This document shows, piece by piece, positions 21,063 through 29,011 of a stretch of DNA of 32,511 nucleotides. Each line of letters starts with the position of its first letter. The first letter of the stretch is position 1. This stretch comes from Bordetella parapertussis (GTDB taxonomy: Bacteria; Pseudomonadota; Gammaproteobacteria; Burkholderiales; Burkholderiaceae_D). The notes under the pieces were generated by a model. That model saw nothing but the letters and a program-made list of their open reading frames with translations, was not told the DNA's origin and searched no databases. Location of the stretch: contig CAMBJI010000001.1 in NCBI GenBank assembly GCA_945867725.1, positions 1 through 32,511 on the forward strand, written 5' to 3'. Both the position numbers and the translations under genes were made by a program.

Positions 21063-22034
21063 TTAACGAAGCTCTTCTTCCATATAAGCTTTAACCACCT
21101 CATCAAAATTGGCGTCGTGCACGAAGCCCATTTTTACTGCCCGGGCCGTGACGAAATCCCCCGGCCAGGTGCGCACGAGTTTCAGAATCGCGGGATCTTC
21201 TTTCCATTCCACCAGTTTCATCGTTTCCGCACCGGCGACACGTCCCATCGCAGCGACCATTTCACCCACGGTGGTCGTGAGGCCCGGCAGGTTGACTGCG
21301 CCGGCGGTACCAAACGCAGCACTCTCCAGCTCATGCGCATGAATCAGATTGTGCACTGTGCTGCGCGGTGACACAGCCCAGACCTTGGTGTCGGGCGGCA
21401 CCGGGCAGATTGACACCACGCCATTCAAAGGTTCGCGGATGATGCCGCTGGCAAAACTCGATGCGGCTTTGTTGGCTTTGCCGGGACGCACAGTCACGGT
21501 AGGCAAACGCAGCGAGCGGCCATCAACGAAACCTTTGCGGCTGTAATCCGTCACCATTAATTCACACATCGCTTTTTGCGCGCCATACGAGCCTTGCGGC
21601 GTTGCCGGTGTGGTGTCCAGCACCTTGGGTGGCAGATCGCCACCAAACACCGCGACCGAACTGGTGAATACCACGCGAGGTCGGTTGCCATTCTTGCGTG
21701 CCTGCTCCAGCAGAATGCGCGTGGCATCGAGATTGATGCGCATGCCCAGATCAAAATCGCTTTCTGCTTCACCGCTGACAACCGCGGCCAGATGAAAAAC
21801 AGACTGCACCGAAGGCGTCAGTGCTTTGGCAATGACGGCAGCATCAGCAGCATCGCCCGTCATGACTGCGATGCGCGGATCATCAAAGCCCTGCGCCGCG
21901 ACCTGATCCAGCAGCGTGATGCGGGAAATTTTTTCCGGCTGACCCGAGGGTCCGGCCAGCGTGCCGCGTGCCAGTAGCTGCCGCGCCAGTTTCGAACCCA
22001 AAAAGCCAGCGCCACCCGTGATCAGGACTTCCAT
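21063..22034 (-). CDS. denD: NAD(P)-dependent epimerase/dehydratase, D-erythronate dehydrogenase-like
   Basis: This extended short-chain dehydrogenase has 323 residues. LITGGAGFLGSKLARQLLARG gives the N-terminal GxxGxxG nucleotide-binding motif, and SYGAQKAMCELMVTDYSRKG gives the catalytic YxxxK, with TSSVAVFGG supplying the Ser. The text VSPRSTVHNLIHAHEL is typical of the DenD group, which oxidises C4 sugar acids (D-erythronate) at C2. The ATG at 22034 has GGGAG 7 nt upstream and begins MEVLITGG; an upstream ATG at 22067 lacks this. It is divergent from an OtnI/Hyi-like isomerase, the usual partner, which supports the assignment. It has no known part in photosynthesis. Confidence 0.8.
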   Translation of the reverse strand: MEVLITGGAGFLGSKLARQLLARGTLAGPSGQPEKISRITLLDQVAAQGFDDPRIAVMTGDAADAAVIAKALTPSVQSVFHLAAVVSGEAESDFDLGMRINLDATRILLEQARKNGNRPRVVFTSSVAVFGGDLPPKVLDTTPATPQGSYGAQKAMCELMVTDYSRKGFVDGRSLRLPTVTVRPGKANKAASSFASGIIREPLNGVVSICPVPPDTKVWAVSPRSTVHNLIHAHELESAAFGTAGAVNLPGLTTTVGEMVAAMGRVAGAETMKLVEWKEDPAILKLVRTWPGDFVTARAVKMGFVHDANFDEVVKAYMEEELR

Positions 22035-22042
22035 GCTTGTCT

Positions 22043-22078
22043 CCCTTATTGTGATTAGTATCCGCAAAAGGATAAGGG
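22043..22078. promoter_or_regulatory. Inverted repeat in the denD-otnI divergent region
   Basis: CCCTTAT (22043-22049) and ATAAGGG (22072-22078) form a 7-bp inverted repeat with a 22-bp spacer; it covers the denD ribosome-binding site. It could be a regulator site for the divergent pair or chance. Confidence 0.3.
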
Positions 22079-22127
22079 CAGGGCTTGTATCATGGCAACT
22101 TAATTTCCACTCAATCGGGCCAGTGTC

Positions 22128-22904
22128 ATGCTGAAATTCGCCGCCAATCTGAGTTTCCTGTTTAACGAAGTGCCTTTCATGGAGCGCTTTGCTGCTGCAT
22201 CTGCCGCTGGATTCCCTGGGGTTGAGTATCTGTTCCCCTATGAAGAAGACAAGCAGGCGATTGCACAGGCGCTGCGCGAGAACAGTCTGGAAAATGTGCT
22301 GTTCAATTTACCGCCGGGCGACTGGGCCGCTGGCGAACGTGGTCTGGGCGCGCTGCCGGGGCGTGAGAAAGATTTCCGTGACGGCGTGGAGAAAGCGCTC
22401 GACTATGCGCTAGCAGCTGGCACGACTCGGCTACATGCACTGGCTGGCATTGTGCCGCCCCATGCCGACCTCGCCGAGTGTCATGACACCTTCATACGAA
22501 ACCTGCGCTATGCCAGCGAGCATCTTGCGCCGCATGGCATTACGCTATTAATCGAGCCGATCAATACGCGCGATATGCCGGGTTATTTTCTGAACTATCA
22601 ACAGGATGCGCATGCGCTGCTGGAACAGGTTGGTGCGGTGAACCTCAAAGTACAGATGGATTTTTATCATGCCCAAATTATGGAGGGCGACATCATCAGC
22701 ACGTTTAGGCAGCACTTACCTCATATCGGTCACGTGCAAATCGCCAGCGTGCCTGAGCGGCATGAGCCGGACGTGGGTGAGCTGAACTATCCGTGGTTGT
22801 TTGCGATGATGGATGAGGCAGGCTATGACGGTTGGATAGGTTGTGAGTACCGGCCGCGCGGAGGAACTGCGGCCGGACTGGGGTGGATGACGCCATATAA
22901 GTAA
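22128..22904 (+). CDS. otnI: Hydroxypyruvate/2-oxo-tetronate isomerase family protein
   Basis: This 258-residue TIM-barrel protein of the xylose-isomerase-like superfamily belongs to the Hyi/OtnI family. Recognisable pieces are LKFAANLSFLFNEVPFMERF, FNLPPGDWAAGERGLGALPGR, LLIEPINTRDMPGYFL (metal-binding Glu), LKVQMDFYHAQIMEGD, HIGHVQIASVPERHEPD and IGCEYRPRGGT. Hyi interconverts hydroxypyruvate and tartronate semialdehyde; OtnI isomerises 2-oxo-tetronate. Pairing with a DenD-like dehydrogenase favours OtnI, but the two cannot be separated by eye. It is divergent from denD by 93 bp. The pair interrupts the PGC. Confidence 0.8.
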   Translation: MLKFAANLSFLFNEVPFMERFAAASAAGFPGVEYLFPYEEDKQAIAQALRENSLENVLFNLPPGDWAAGERGLGALPGREKDFRDGVEKALDYALAAGTTRLHALAGIVPPHADLAECHDTFIRNLRYASEHLAPHGITLLIEPINTRDMPGYFLNYQQDAHALLEQVGAVNLKVQMDFYHAQIMEGDIISTFRQHLPHIGHVQIASVPERHEPDVGELNYPWLFAMMDEAGYDGWIGCEYRPRGGTAAGLGWMTPYK

Positions 22905-23015
22905 CGAGCCAAAGTAAACAGTGAGCGGTAAAGCCTTTCAAATACTGCGCCATGTTCGCGGGTCAGGGCTGTGATCCATGGCCACACGCTCCTCTGATCG
23001 GTTTGCTGTAAAGCT

Positions 23016-23444
23016 TTAAAACGAGATACTTTGTCCACCCGCATTCTCTACGACCGTTTTGTCAAATCGTGGTGTCGCATGCGCCTCCAGCGCTGCCCGA
23101 TATTCCGACGGGCGGTGCAGCAGCCTTAACTCGTCACCCACGATTTCGGTGGTATGACGTTCGACGCCATCTTTACCTGTCCATTTACGCGTTTGCAGAT
23201 GGCCTTCGACATAGACTAGCGCGCCTTTTTTCAGATGCTCCCCGGCCATCTCGGCCAGCCGTTTGTAAACGACGACACGATGCCATTCGGTGGCGTCACG
23301 CCGTGCGCTGTTTGATTTGTTTTTCCATCCCTCGCTGGTTGCGACTGATAAATGCGCGACGGGCTCGCCGCTGTTCATCGTACGTAGATCAGGATCATGG
23401 CCAAGATGGCCGATCAGTAAAGCCTTGTTCAATGTTCCGGTCAT
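23016..23444 (-). CDS. ssb: Single-stranded DNA-binding protein (SSB) paralogue without acidic tail
   Basis: This 142-residue OB-fold protein begins LNKALLIGHLGHDPDLRTMNSG and contains EWHRVVVYKRLAEMAGEHLKKG and LVYVEGHLQTRKW, the SSB signature. A normal bacterial SSB ends in a flexible linker and the acidic tip DDDIPF that recruits partner proteins. Here the tail is about 25 residues and ends GGQSISF, with no acidic run. This suggests an accessory or mobile-element SSB rather than the housekeeping copy. The ATG at 23444, with AAAGG upstream, is preferred over an ATG 81 bp further up because the SSB fold starts there. Neighbours give no clue, and it is convergent with otnI. Confidence 0.85.
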   Translation of the reverse strand: MTGTLNKALLIGHLGHDPDLRTMNSGEPVAHLSVATSEGWKNKSNSARRDATEWHRVVVYKRLAEMAGEHLKKGALVYVEGHLQTRKWTGKDGVERHTTEIVGDELRLLHRPSEYRAALEAHATPRFDKTVVENAGGQSISF

Positions 23445-23904
23445 GTTGAGGCCTTTGGTTTTGTTTAGAGTCTGTGTTTTTAGGCGTGCATATCCTGCAC
23501 GCTGTGTGCGAATACTCTGGCTCACGTAACAATTGTGATTTCAGCGCGGTCCTACGTTCGACGGACGTCTGCAGCATCACTATCGCAAGAGAAGAATTTT
23601 GCAAGCGCACTGTCCGGTTTGGATACGCCGAGGCATCACATAGTCACCTAGCCACAAGATTTCAGAATGCGTATAGATCAAAAGGTTTCCGCAAGCGCCG
23701 CGGAGAAGTTAGGGTTCTAGTGGTTTTGACAGACGAAGGATTGAAAGACGCAGGAAAGAGTCAAGAAAGGGTCACAAAAAAAGTCTGAAACGATGTCGGT
23801 CCGAATGCTCGCCTGGAGCAACATCGAACCGGGGCGTGAAGGCTAGCAGCTAGGGCGTGTGTACGCAGTCACGGATATGTATGTTCTTATCATGGATCAC
23901 TAAG
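23445..23904. other. Non-coding spacer between ssb and cytochrome b561 genes
   Basis: No convincing gene is seen in this 460-bp stretch; an open frame at 23474-23788 has no ribosome-binding site and no recognisable domain. The ssb-proximal part contains the palindrome GCGTGCA-TATCC-TGCACGC (23484-23502), a 7-bp perfect stem that could be an operator or hairpin in the ssb leader. The rest shows nothing I can name. Confidence 0.5.
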
Positions 23905-24429
23905 CTACTTCGATATCATCGACTTAAGAACATTGTCTTTCAAAATGTAATGATGAAACAACGCCGCCACCGCATGGACGCCTGCCAGCCACATCAATAC
24001 ATCGGCAAGCACTGGGTGAAGATCAAGCAGTAGCTCACCTGCATTTTCCATCGTCGCGAACGGAGCAATGATCGTCGTATTACGGATGAGATTTAATTCA
24101 TCGCCATTGAGCCAAATACCGAACACTGCCGTTAAAGGAACCGCGAGCAACAAAAAATACAGGGCAACTTGAAGCGTCTTGGCGCTAATGGACATGATGG
24201 TCGACATCGGGATGTGCAAGCGCGGTTGCCCAAAAAACATCCAGACAATGCGAAAAACACTTAAACCAAATACGACGAGCCCTAATGTTTCATGGACTTG
24301 CACACTCCAGTTGATCCCCAGATTTTCTGCTTCATCGATATCTTCCGGGCCAAGGATGAAAGTCGTCACCACAAGCAGTGCGGTCAGCCAGTGAACCCAG
24401 CGAGTTACAGCGTTGTAGGAGGTTTTCAT
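23905..24429 (-). CDS. Cytochrome b561 family protein
   Basis: This is a 174-residue, four-helix diheme membrane cytochrome of the bacterial b561 (CybB-like) family, which passes electrons in the inner membrane (in E. coli CybB, from superoxide to quinone). Typical features are RWVHWLTALLVV (first heme His), VQVHETLGLVVFGLSVFRIVW (second), and DLHPVLADVLMWLAGVHAVAALFHHYILKDNVL with the paired histidines near the end. The ATG at 24429 gives the standard family length; the frame stays open upstream to 24597 but that part has no b561 similarity. Its ribosome-binding site is weak. It is divergent from the bchI operon. Any link to photosynthetic electron flow is speculative. Confidence 0.85.
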   Translation of the reverse strand: MKTSYNAVTRWVHWLTALLVVTTFILGPEDIDEAENLGINWSVQVHETLGLVVFGLSVFRIVWMFFGQPRLHIPMSTIMSISAKTLQVALYFLLLAVPLTAVFGIWLNGDELNLIRNTTIIAPFATMENAGELLLDLHPVLADVLMWLAGVHAVAALFHHYILKDNVLKSMISK

Positions 24430-24619
24430 GCATTGCAAAGTTGGTGGGGTGAATTCTGTGAGGAATCTTGGTTCATTAAGCATCAAAACCACGTGAATTT
24501 TGTTTTCAATCTGTCGACGGGAAGTTTTGCTCCAAGACACCCAACAAAAACTCCCCCCGGCCAGCACGATTTCCAAAATCAGTACGCCGAAGCACATTAC
24601 AAGCCGGACTTTCAGAGTT

Positions 24620-24654
24620 ACACTTCCGAGAACAAGTGTCGGAATAGTCTGACG
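24620..24654. promoter_or_regulatory. Overlapping palindromes upstream of the bchI operon
   Basis: ACACTT-N8-AAGTGT (24620-24639) is a perfect inverted repeat. It overlaps TGTCG-N8-TGACG (24637-24654), which resembles the TGTCA-N8-TGACA operators elsewhere in the window with one change per half. The site lies in the divergent region between cytochrome b561 and the bchI unit. Confidence 0.45.
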
Positions 24655-24680
24655 CTATCAGATGTAAACTGGCAAAAAGC

Positions 24681-24704
24681 ACCGGGTTCCATGGTCGACC
24701 CGGT
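24681..24704 (+). promoter_or_regulatory. GC-rich hairpin in the presumed leader of the bchI operon
   Basis: ACCGGGT and ACCCGGT form a perfect 7-bp stem with a 10-nt loop, 47 bp before the first start codon of the operon. No T-run follows. It may be a leader structure; function unknown. Confidence 0.4.
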
Positions 24705-24751
24705 ACAACAATGACAACAGGCAGCACGGGCTGCGATTTTGGGGAAATACC

Positions 24752-25018
24752 TTGCAAGAGTTTTTCTCAGGCACGCTGCTGATCGATATTGTGATCTCGG
24801 TGACCTTGGTCGAATGGGGCCTGCTGTCCTGGTGGCGTCGTCGTACTGGCCGCGGCATACCCATGTCGGAGTTGCGGGGCACGTTGCTGGCGGGCCTTTA
24901 CCTCATGCTGGCACTGCGCGCGTCAATGATGGCTGCCCCTTGGTATGTGGTGGCCTTGCTGTTGATGGCTGCGGGCCTATCCCATGCAGCTGACTTGTGG
25001 CGGCGCTGGAGCGCCTGA
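24752..25018 (+). CDS. Small membrane protein at the head of the bchI operon
   Basis: I do not recognise this 88-residue protein. It reads MQEFFSGTLLIDIVISVTLVEWG, then a basic WWRRRTGRG, and continues with two further hydrophobic stretches (LLAGLYLMLALRASMMAA and YVVALLLMAAGLSHAADLW), so about three membrane helices. The start is TTG at 24752, with GGGGAAA 7-11 nt upstream; no ATG is available in frame before the first helix. It ends 22 bp before the bchI ATG on the same strand and has PGC-like composition, so it is probably co-transcribed with bchI-bchD-bchO. A role in membrane attachment of the chelatase or pigment handling is a guess from position only. Confidence 0.65.
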   Translation: MQEFFSGTLLIDIVISVTLVEWGLLSWWRRRTGRGIPMSELRGTLLAGLYLMLALRASMMAAPWYVVALLLMAAGLSHAADLWRRWSA

Positions 25019-25040
25019 ATACCCTTCGGAGAATATTTTC

Positions 25041-26063
25041 ATGAGGCTTAGTTTCCCTTTTTCAGCCATCGTCGGTCAGGACGAGATGAAGCACGCCATT
25101 CTTGTGGCGGCCGTCGATCCTGGCGTGGGTGGTGTGCTGGTTTTTGGCGACCGTGGCACGGGCAAGTCCACCGCCGTTCGTGCGCTGGCCGCCTTGCTAC
25201 CGAAAATGCGCGCCATGGCGAACTGTCCTTATGGTTGCGATCCTGAACCCGGCACACCTTCATGCGAGCAGTGCGCGCCGCTCAAGGCCGAGGGACACAC
25301 TAAGAGTGTTCTCAAGCCAGTACCCGTAGTCGATTTGCCTTTGGGTGCAACAGAAGATCGTGTAGTGGGCGCACTGGATCTTGAACGCGCTTTATCGCAA
25401 GGCATCAAGGCCTTCGAGCCAGGTTTGCTTGCGCGTGCTAATCGCGGATTTCTTTACATTGATGAAGTCAATTTGCTCGAAGACCATTTGGTCGACTTGC
25501 TGATCGACGTCGCGGCTTCTGGCGAGAATATGGTGGAGCGCGAGGGTTTGTCGGTGCGTCATCCGGCGCGTTTTGTGCTGGTGGGCAGTGGCAATCCGGA
25601 AGAGGGCGAGTTGCGTCCGCAGTTGCTGGACCGTTTTGGTCTGGCGGTTGATGTGACCACACCGACGGACCTGAAAATGCGCATCGAAGTCGTTCGACGA
25701 CGCGATGCCTATGAGCGCGGGCCTGAGGCCTTCATAGAGTCTTGGCGCAAGGAAGACGAAAAGATTCGCCGCCGCCTCATTGCAGCCCGCAAAAAACTGC
25801 CAGACGTTGACGTGCCAGATCACGCACTCACGCGCTCGGCACAACTCTGTATGGCATTGGGTACCGATGGTCTGCGTGGCGAACTGGCGCTCATGCGCGC
25901 GGCGCGCGCCTTGGCTGCTTTTGAGGGAGACGATGCGGTTACTGACGCGCATCTCAAACGCATGGCAGGATCCGCGTTGCGCCACCGCTTGCGACGCAAC
26001 CCTCTGGACGATGCGGGTTCGGGTACGCGCGTGGCTCGCGCTGTTGAAGAAGTCTTTGTCTGA
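25041..26063 (+). CDS. bchI: Magnesium chelatase AAA+ subunit I
   Basis: BchI is the ATPase subunit that, with BchD and BchH, inserts Mg2+ into protoporphyrin IX. The 340-residue protein has Walker A GDRGTGKST (36-44), Walker B GFLYIDEVNLL (Asp141-Glu142), the Cys-containing insertion NCPYGCDPEP (about 61-70), the sensor-1 region VLVGSGNPEEGELRPQLLDRFGL with its arginine, and the C-terminal helical lid. The ATG at 25041 has GGAG 8 nt upstream and begins FPFSAIVGQDEM as in other BchI; the frame continues upstream without family similarity. bchD follows after 60 bp. The H subunit is not intact in this window. Confidence 0.97.
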   Translation: MRLSFPFSAIVGQDEMKHAILVAAVDPGVGGVLVFGDRGTGKSTAVRALAALLPKMRAMANCPYGCDPEPGTPSCEQCAPLKAEGHTKSVLKPVPVVDLPLGATEDRVVGALDLERALSQGIKAFEPGLLARANRGFLYIDEVNLLEDHLVDLLIDVAASGENMVEREGLSVRHPARFVLVGSGNPEEGELRPQLLDRFGLAVDVTTPTDLKMRIEVVRRRDAYERGPEAFIESWRKEDEKIRRRLIAARKKLPDVDVPDHALTRSAQLCMALGTDGLRGELALMRAARALAAFEGDDAVTDAHLKRMAGSALRHRLRRNPLDDAGSGTRVARAVEEVFV

Positions 26064-26123
26064 CGCATGCCAGTTTTTGGCATGAATTTACAGGCTTGAG
26101 TCCACACGCATGAGTCGACACGA

Positions 26124-28004
26124 ATGACCCCAAACCCCGATCATCTCTCCGACGAAGATCAGGACAGCCTCTGGCAGCAGGCGGTGCAGGTGGCCGTTTT
26201 GCTTGCGATTGATCACAGCGCATTGGGTGGCGTGCGACTACGTGCTTCAGCTGGGCCCGTACGTGATGCCTGGTTGAATTTGCTGCGCTCACTCATGAGC
26301 CCATCGCGCTGGGTGCGTATGCCTATTTCCATTACCGACGAGCGTTTGCTCGGTGGTCTGGATTTGTCCGCGACACTGGCGACGGGTCGCCCGGTACTGC
26401 AGCCTGGATTGCTGGCAGAGGCGGATGGCGGGACACTGATACTCAGCATGGCCGAACGTTTGCCGACGGCCACCGCCGCACGACTGACGCAAGTTATGGA
26501 TGAACGCGCGGTCGTGCTTGAGCGCGATGGCCTTGCCGAGCGGCGACCGACACGTTTTGCTGTGGTTGCGCTTGACGAAGGATTGTCCGAAGAAGAATCG
26601 CTTTCGCCCGCTTTACGTGACCGGTTAGCTTTTGAGCTTGATCTGCGCCCAATTTCCCCGCGCAGAGTGAACGACATCGATATGCAGCAGATGATGGCAG
26701 GCAGTATCGACGACATTGTCGCTGCGCGTGAAGCACTCGCTGGCGTCGAGGTGCCGGATGAAGTGCTCAAAGTTCTGTGTGGCACCGCGCTGGTTCTGGG
26801 TGTTGATTCAATGCGTGCATCGATCATGGCGCGAGCGGTTGCGTGCGCGAGCGCGGCGCTCATGGGTAACCAGACCGTGAGCGACAACGATGCGCGTTTG
26901 GCAGCAACGCTCGTGCTCTCGCCACGCGCTACCCGCATGCCTCCTGCACCTGAGCAAGAACAGGAAGAGCAGCCCGAGGAACAGCCTCCAGAAGAGCCGC
27001 CAGAACAGCCAATGGATGACGCGCCTCCTAACGATCCTGACGACAATAAGGATGATCAGGACGATCAGCAAGATGACAAAGATGACCGAACGTCGCCACC
27101 CGATCCCACTGAAAACAAAGCCATGGAAGATCGCGTGCTTGATGCCGCCAAGGCAGCGATTCCTGCGGGCTTGTTATCGCAACTGATCGCAGGTAGTTTG
27201 CAGCAGCGTTCGAGTAGCGGGAAATCCGGTGCGATGGTTAAAGGTGGTCAGCGCGGACGACCTTCAGGATCGCGCCGTGCGCAGCCCGCGCATGGCAGCC
27301 GCCTGCATCTGATCGACACACTGCGCGCCGCAGCGCCTTGGCAAAAAATTCGTAAAGCGACGTTGGGCCCTGAGGCCCAACAACGCGTGCAGGTACGCTC
27401 CGATGATTTTCATATCGCACGCATCAAACAAAAAACGGCAACCACTACCTTGTTTGTCGTCGATGCTTCCGGCTCGTCCGCATTGCACCGGCTGGCCGAA
27501 GCCAAAGGCGCTGTTGAATTGCTGCTGGCGGATTGTTATGTCAGGCGCGATCAGGTTGCGCTGATTGCGTTTCGTGGCAAGGTCGCTGAATTGCTTTTGC
27601 CACCGACGCGCTCGCTCGTGCGCGCCAAGCGCAGCTTGTCAGGACTGCCGGGCGGTGGCGGCACACCACTGGCCACCGCCATCGATACTGCAGCCAGCGT
27701 TGCCGAAGGTCTGCGTCGTCGCGGACAGTCGCCGGTCGTTGTCTTGCTCACCGATGGACGCGCCAACGTGGCACGTGATGGCACCGGCGGGCGCGAGCGT
27801 GCCCAAGCCGAAGCCACTCAGGCAGCACGTCAGCTCGCTGCCTTGCAAGTCCCTTTATTGTTCATTGATACCTCACCCAAACCCCAGGAATTGGCGGCTC
27901 AACTTGCTGGCGCCATGCGCGCGCGTTACATCCCTTTGCCGCATGCGGGCGCCGCAGCGGTATCACTGGCAGTGCGCGCAGCCACCCAGAACGGATCGCG
28001 TTAG
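26124..28004 (+). CDS. bchD: Magnesium chelatase subunit D
   Basis: BchD is the scaffold of the I-D complex of Mg chelatase. This 626-residue protein has a degenerate AAA+ domain without a Walker A loop (about 1-260). A long acidic, proline-rich linker follows (about 270-335, with runs of Pro-Glu and Asp-Asp). The C-terminal half is a von Willebrand factor A domain with the MIDAS motif DASGSSA (about 447), the threonine-containing GGGGTPLATAID and the Asp-Gly VLLTDGRANVARDG. Domain order and length are normal. The ATG at 26124 was chosen because an earlier ATG at 26110 runs into a stop. One base separates its stop codon from the GTG of bchO. Confidence 0.96.
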   Translation: MTPNPDHLSDEDQDSLWQQAVQVAVLLAIDHSALGGVRLRASAGPVRDAWLNLLRSLMSPSRWVRMPISITDERLLGGLDLSATLATGRPVLQPGLLAEADGGTLILSMAERLPTATAARLTQVMDERAVVLERDGLAERRPTRFAVVALDEGLSEEESLSPALRDRLAFELDLRPISPRRVNDIDMQQMMAGSIDDIVAAREALAGVEVPDEVLKVLCGTALVLGVDSMRASIMARAVACASAALMGNQTVSDNDARLAATLVLSPRATRMPPAPEQEQEEQPEEQPPEEPPEQPMDDAPPNDPDDNKDDQDDQQDDKDDRTSPPDPTENKAMEDRVLDAAKAAIPAGLLSQLIAGSLQQRSSSGKSGAMVKGGQRGRPSGSRRAQPAHGSRLHLIDTLRAAAPWQKIRKATLGPEAQQRVQVRSDDFHIARIKQKTATTTLFVVDASGSSALHRLAEAKGAVELLLADCYVRRDQVALIAFRGKVAELLLPPTRSLVRAKRSLSGLPGGGGTPLATAIDTAASVAEGLRRRGQSPVVVLLTDGRANVARDGTGGRERAQAEATQAARQLAALQVPLLFIDTSPKPQELAAQLAGAMRARYIPLPHAGAAAVSLAVRAATQNGSR

Positions 28005-28005
28005 T

Positions 28006-28899
28006 GTGAGCCAGCGTTTGCAATGGGAGATTGACGGCCGCGACTGGCCCAATCGCAGTAACAGTCGTTTTGTGAAAGCTGCTGGCTTGCACTGGCACGT
28101 GCAGCAATTCGGTCCCGCGCCCGATGATGCGCCGGTGATTGTGCTGTTGCATGGCACGGGCTCATCGTCGCATTCGTGGCGCGATGTTGCGCCTTTGCTC
28201 GCGCTGCGTTACTGCGTGATCGTCATGGATTTGCCTGGTCACGCCTTCACGACGATGCCACCGAATGCCGAGCAATCGCTGGCAGGTATGGCGCGCAATG
28301 TTGCGGCATTAATGCATGCGCTGAAAATTTCGCCAACCGTCATCGTGGGGCATTCAGCCGGTGCGGCCGTGGCCGCGCGCATGATTCTTGATCGGTCGAT
28401 TGCACCTGCAGCGTTGGTCAGTATTAATGGGGCTTTCCTTGCATTTGGTGGTTTGGCCGGACAGTTCTTTTAACCGGTGGCGCGTTTACTTGCAGCGGGT
28501 TCGATCGCATCACGCTTTTTCGCTTGGCAGGCGAAGGATGCCGCGGTTGTTCAGAAGCTCATTCGCGGTACGGGTTCAACGCTTGATGCGGTGGGTGTTG
28601 ATTTATATGCCCGTGTGGTGAGCAGTCCCGGCCATGTGTCTGCCGCGCTGGCAATGATGGCGCACTGGGATCTCGAACCATTGGAACGCGAATTACCCGG
28701 ACTGACATTGCCCGTGTGGATGGTGGCTGCTGAAAACGATGCGACGGTACCCGCCTCACAGGCGGCACTGGTGGCGCGCCGCTTGCCACAGTCGCGACAA
28801 GTGCTTTGGCCCATGCTCGGACATCTTGCCCATGAAGAAAGCCCAGCGCAGTGCGCGGCCTTGCTTACGGTTGTCGTGGAAGAAGTTTTACAGACGTAA
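28006..28899 (+). pseudogene. bchO: bchO, alpha/beta hydrolase, interrupted by an in-frame TAA
   Basis: BchO is an alpha/beta-fold protein encoded after bchD and thought to support Mg chelation; its exact reaction is unsettled. From the GTG at 28006 the frame reads WEIDGRDWPNRSNSRFV, typical of BchO, then VLLHGTGSSSHSWRDVAPLL and the nucleophile elbow VGHSAGAAVAARM. A TAA at 28471-28473 follows FGGLAGQFF after 155 codons. The same frame continues at once (PVARLLAAGSIASRFF) for 141 codons to 28899 and includes the acid and His regions (AENDATVP, MLGHLAHEE). A single C-to-A change from a TCA serine codon would explain it. The break separates the nucleophile from the other triad residues. Causes could be a true mutation, readthrough or a sequencing error. 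Confidence 0.85.
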
Positions 28900-28935
28900 T
28901 CAGAATATTTTCAGTGCGTCGGACGTCGCCAGACA

Positions 28936-28970
28936 CCAGATACCAGACAGCGGCTTGCGTTGGTATCTGG
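28936..28970. terminator. Strong hairpin between convergent bchO and lipoprotein gene
   Basis: CCAGATACCA (28936-28945) and TGGTATCTGG (28961-28970) form a perfect 10-bp stem with a 15-nt loop, in the 112-bp space between two convergent genes. Placement suggests a bidirectional terminator; there is no T-run on either side. Confidence 0.5.
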
Positions 28971-29011
28971 CGCACGATGACGTCTTTCATTGAGCTACTG
29001 ACTATCGCGCG

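Noticed and set aside
23484..23502. GCGTGCA-TATCC-TGCACGC as an SOS (LexA) box for ssb
   Set aside because: It does not fit CTGT-N8-ACAG; kept only as an unnamed palindrome in the spacer entry.
23474..23788. Open frame of 104 codons between ssb and cytochrome b561
   Set aside because: No ribosome-binding site, no recognisable domain, no hydrophobic or compositional pattern of a real protein.
24984..25040. Upstream extension of bchI
   Set aside because: It overlaps the small membrane protein gene and lacks BchI similarity; the ATG at 25041 has GGAG and the family N-terminus.
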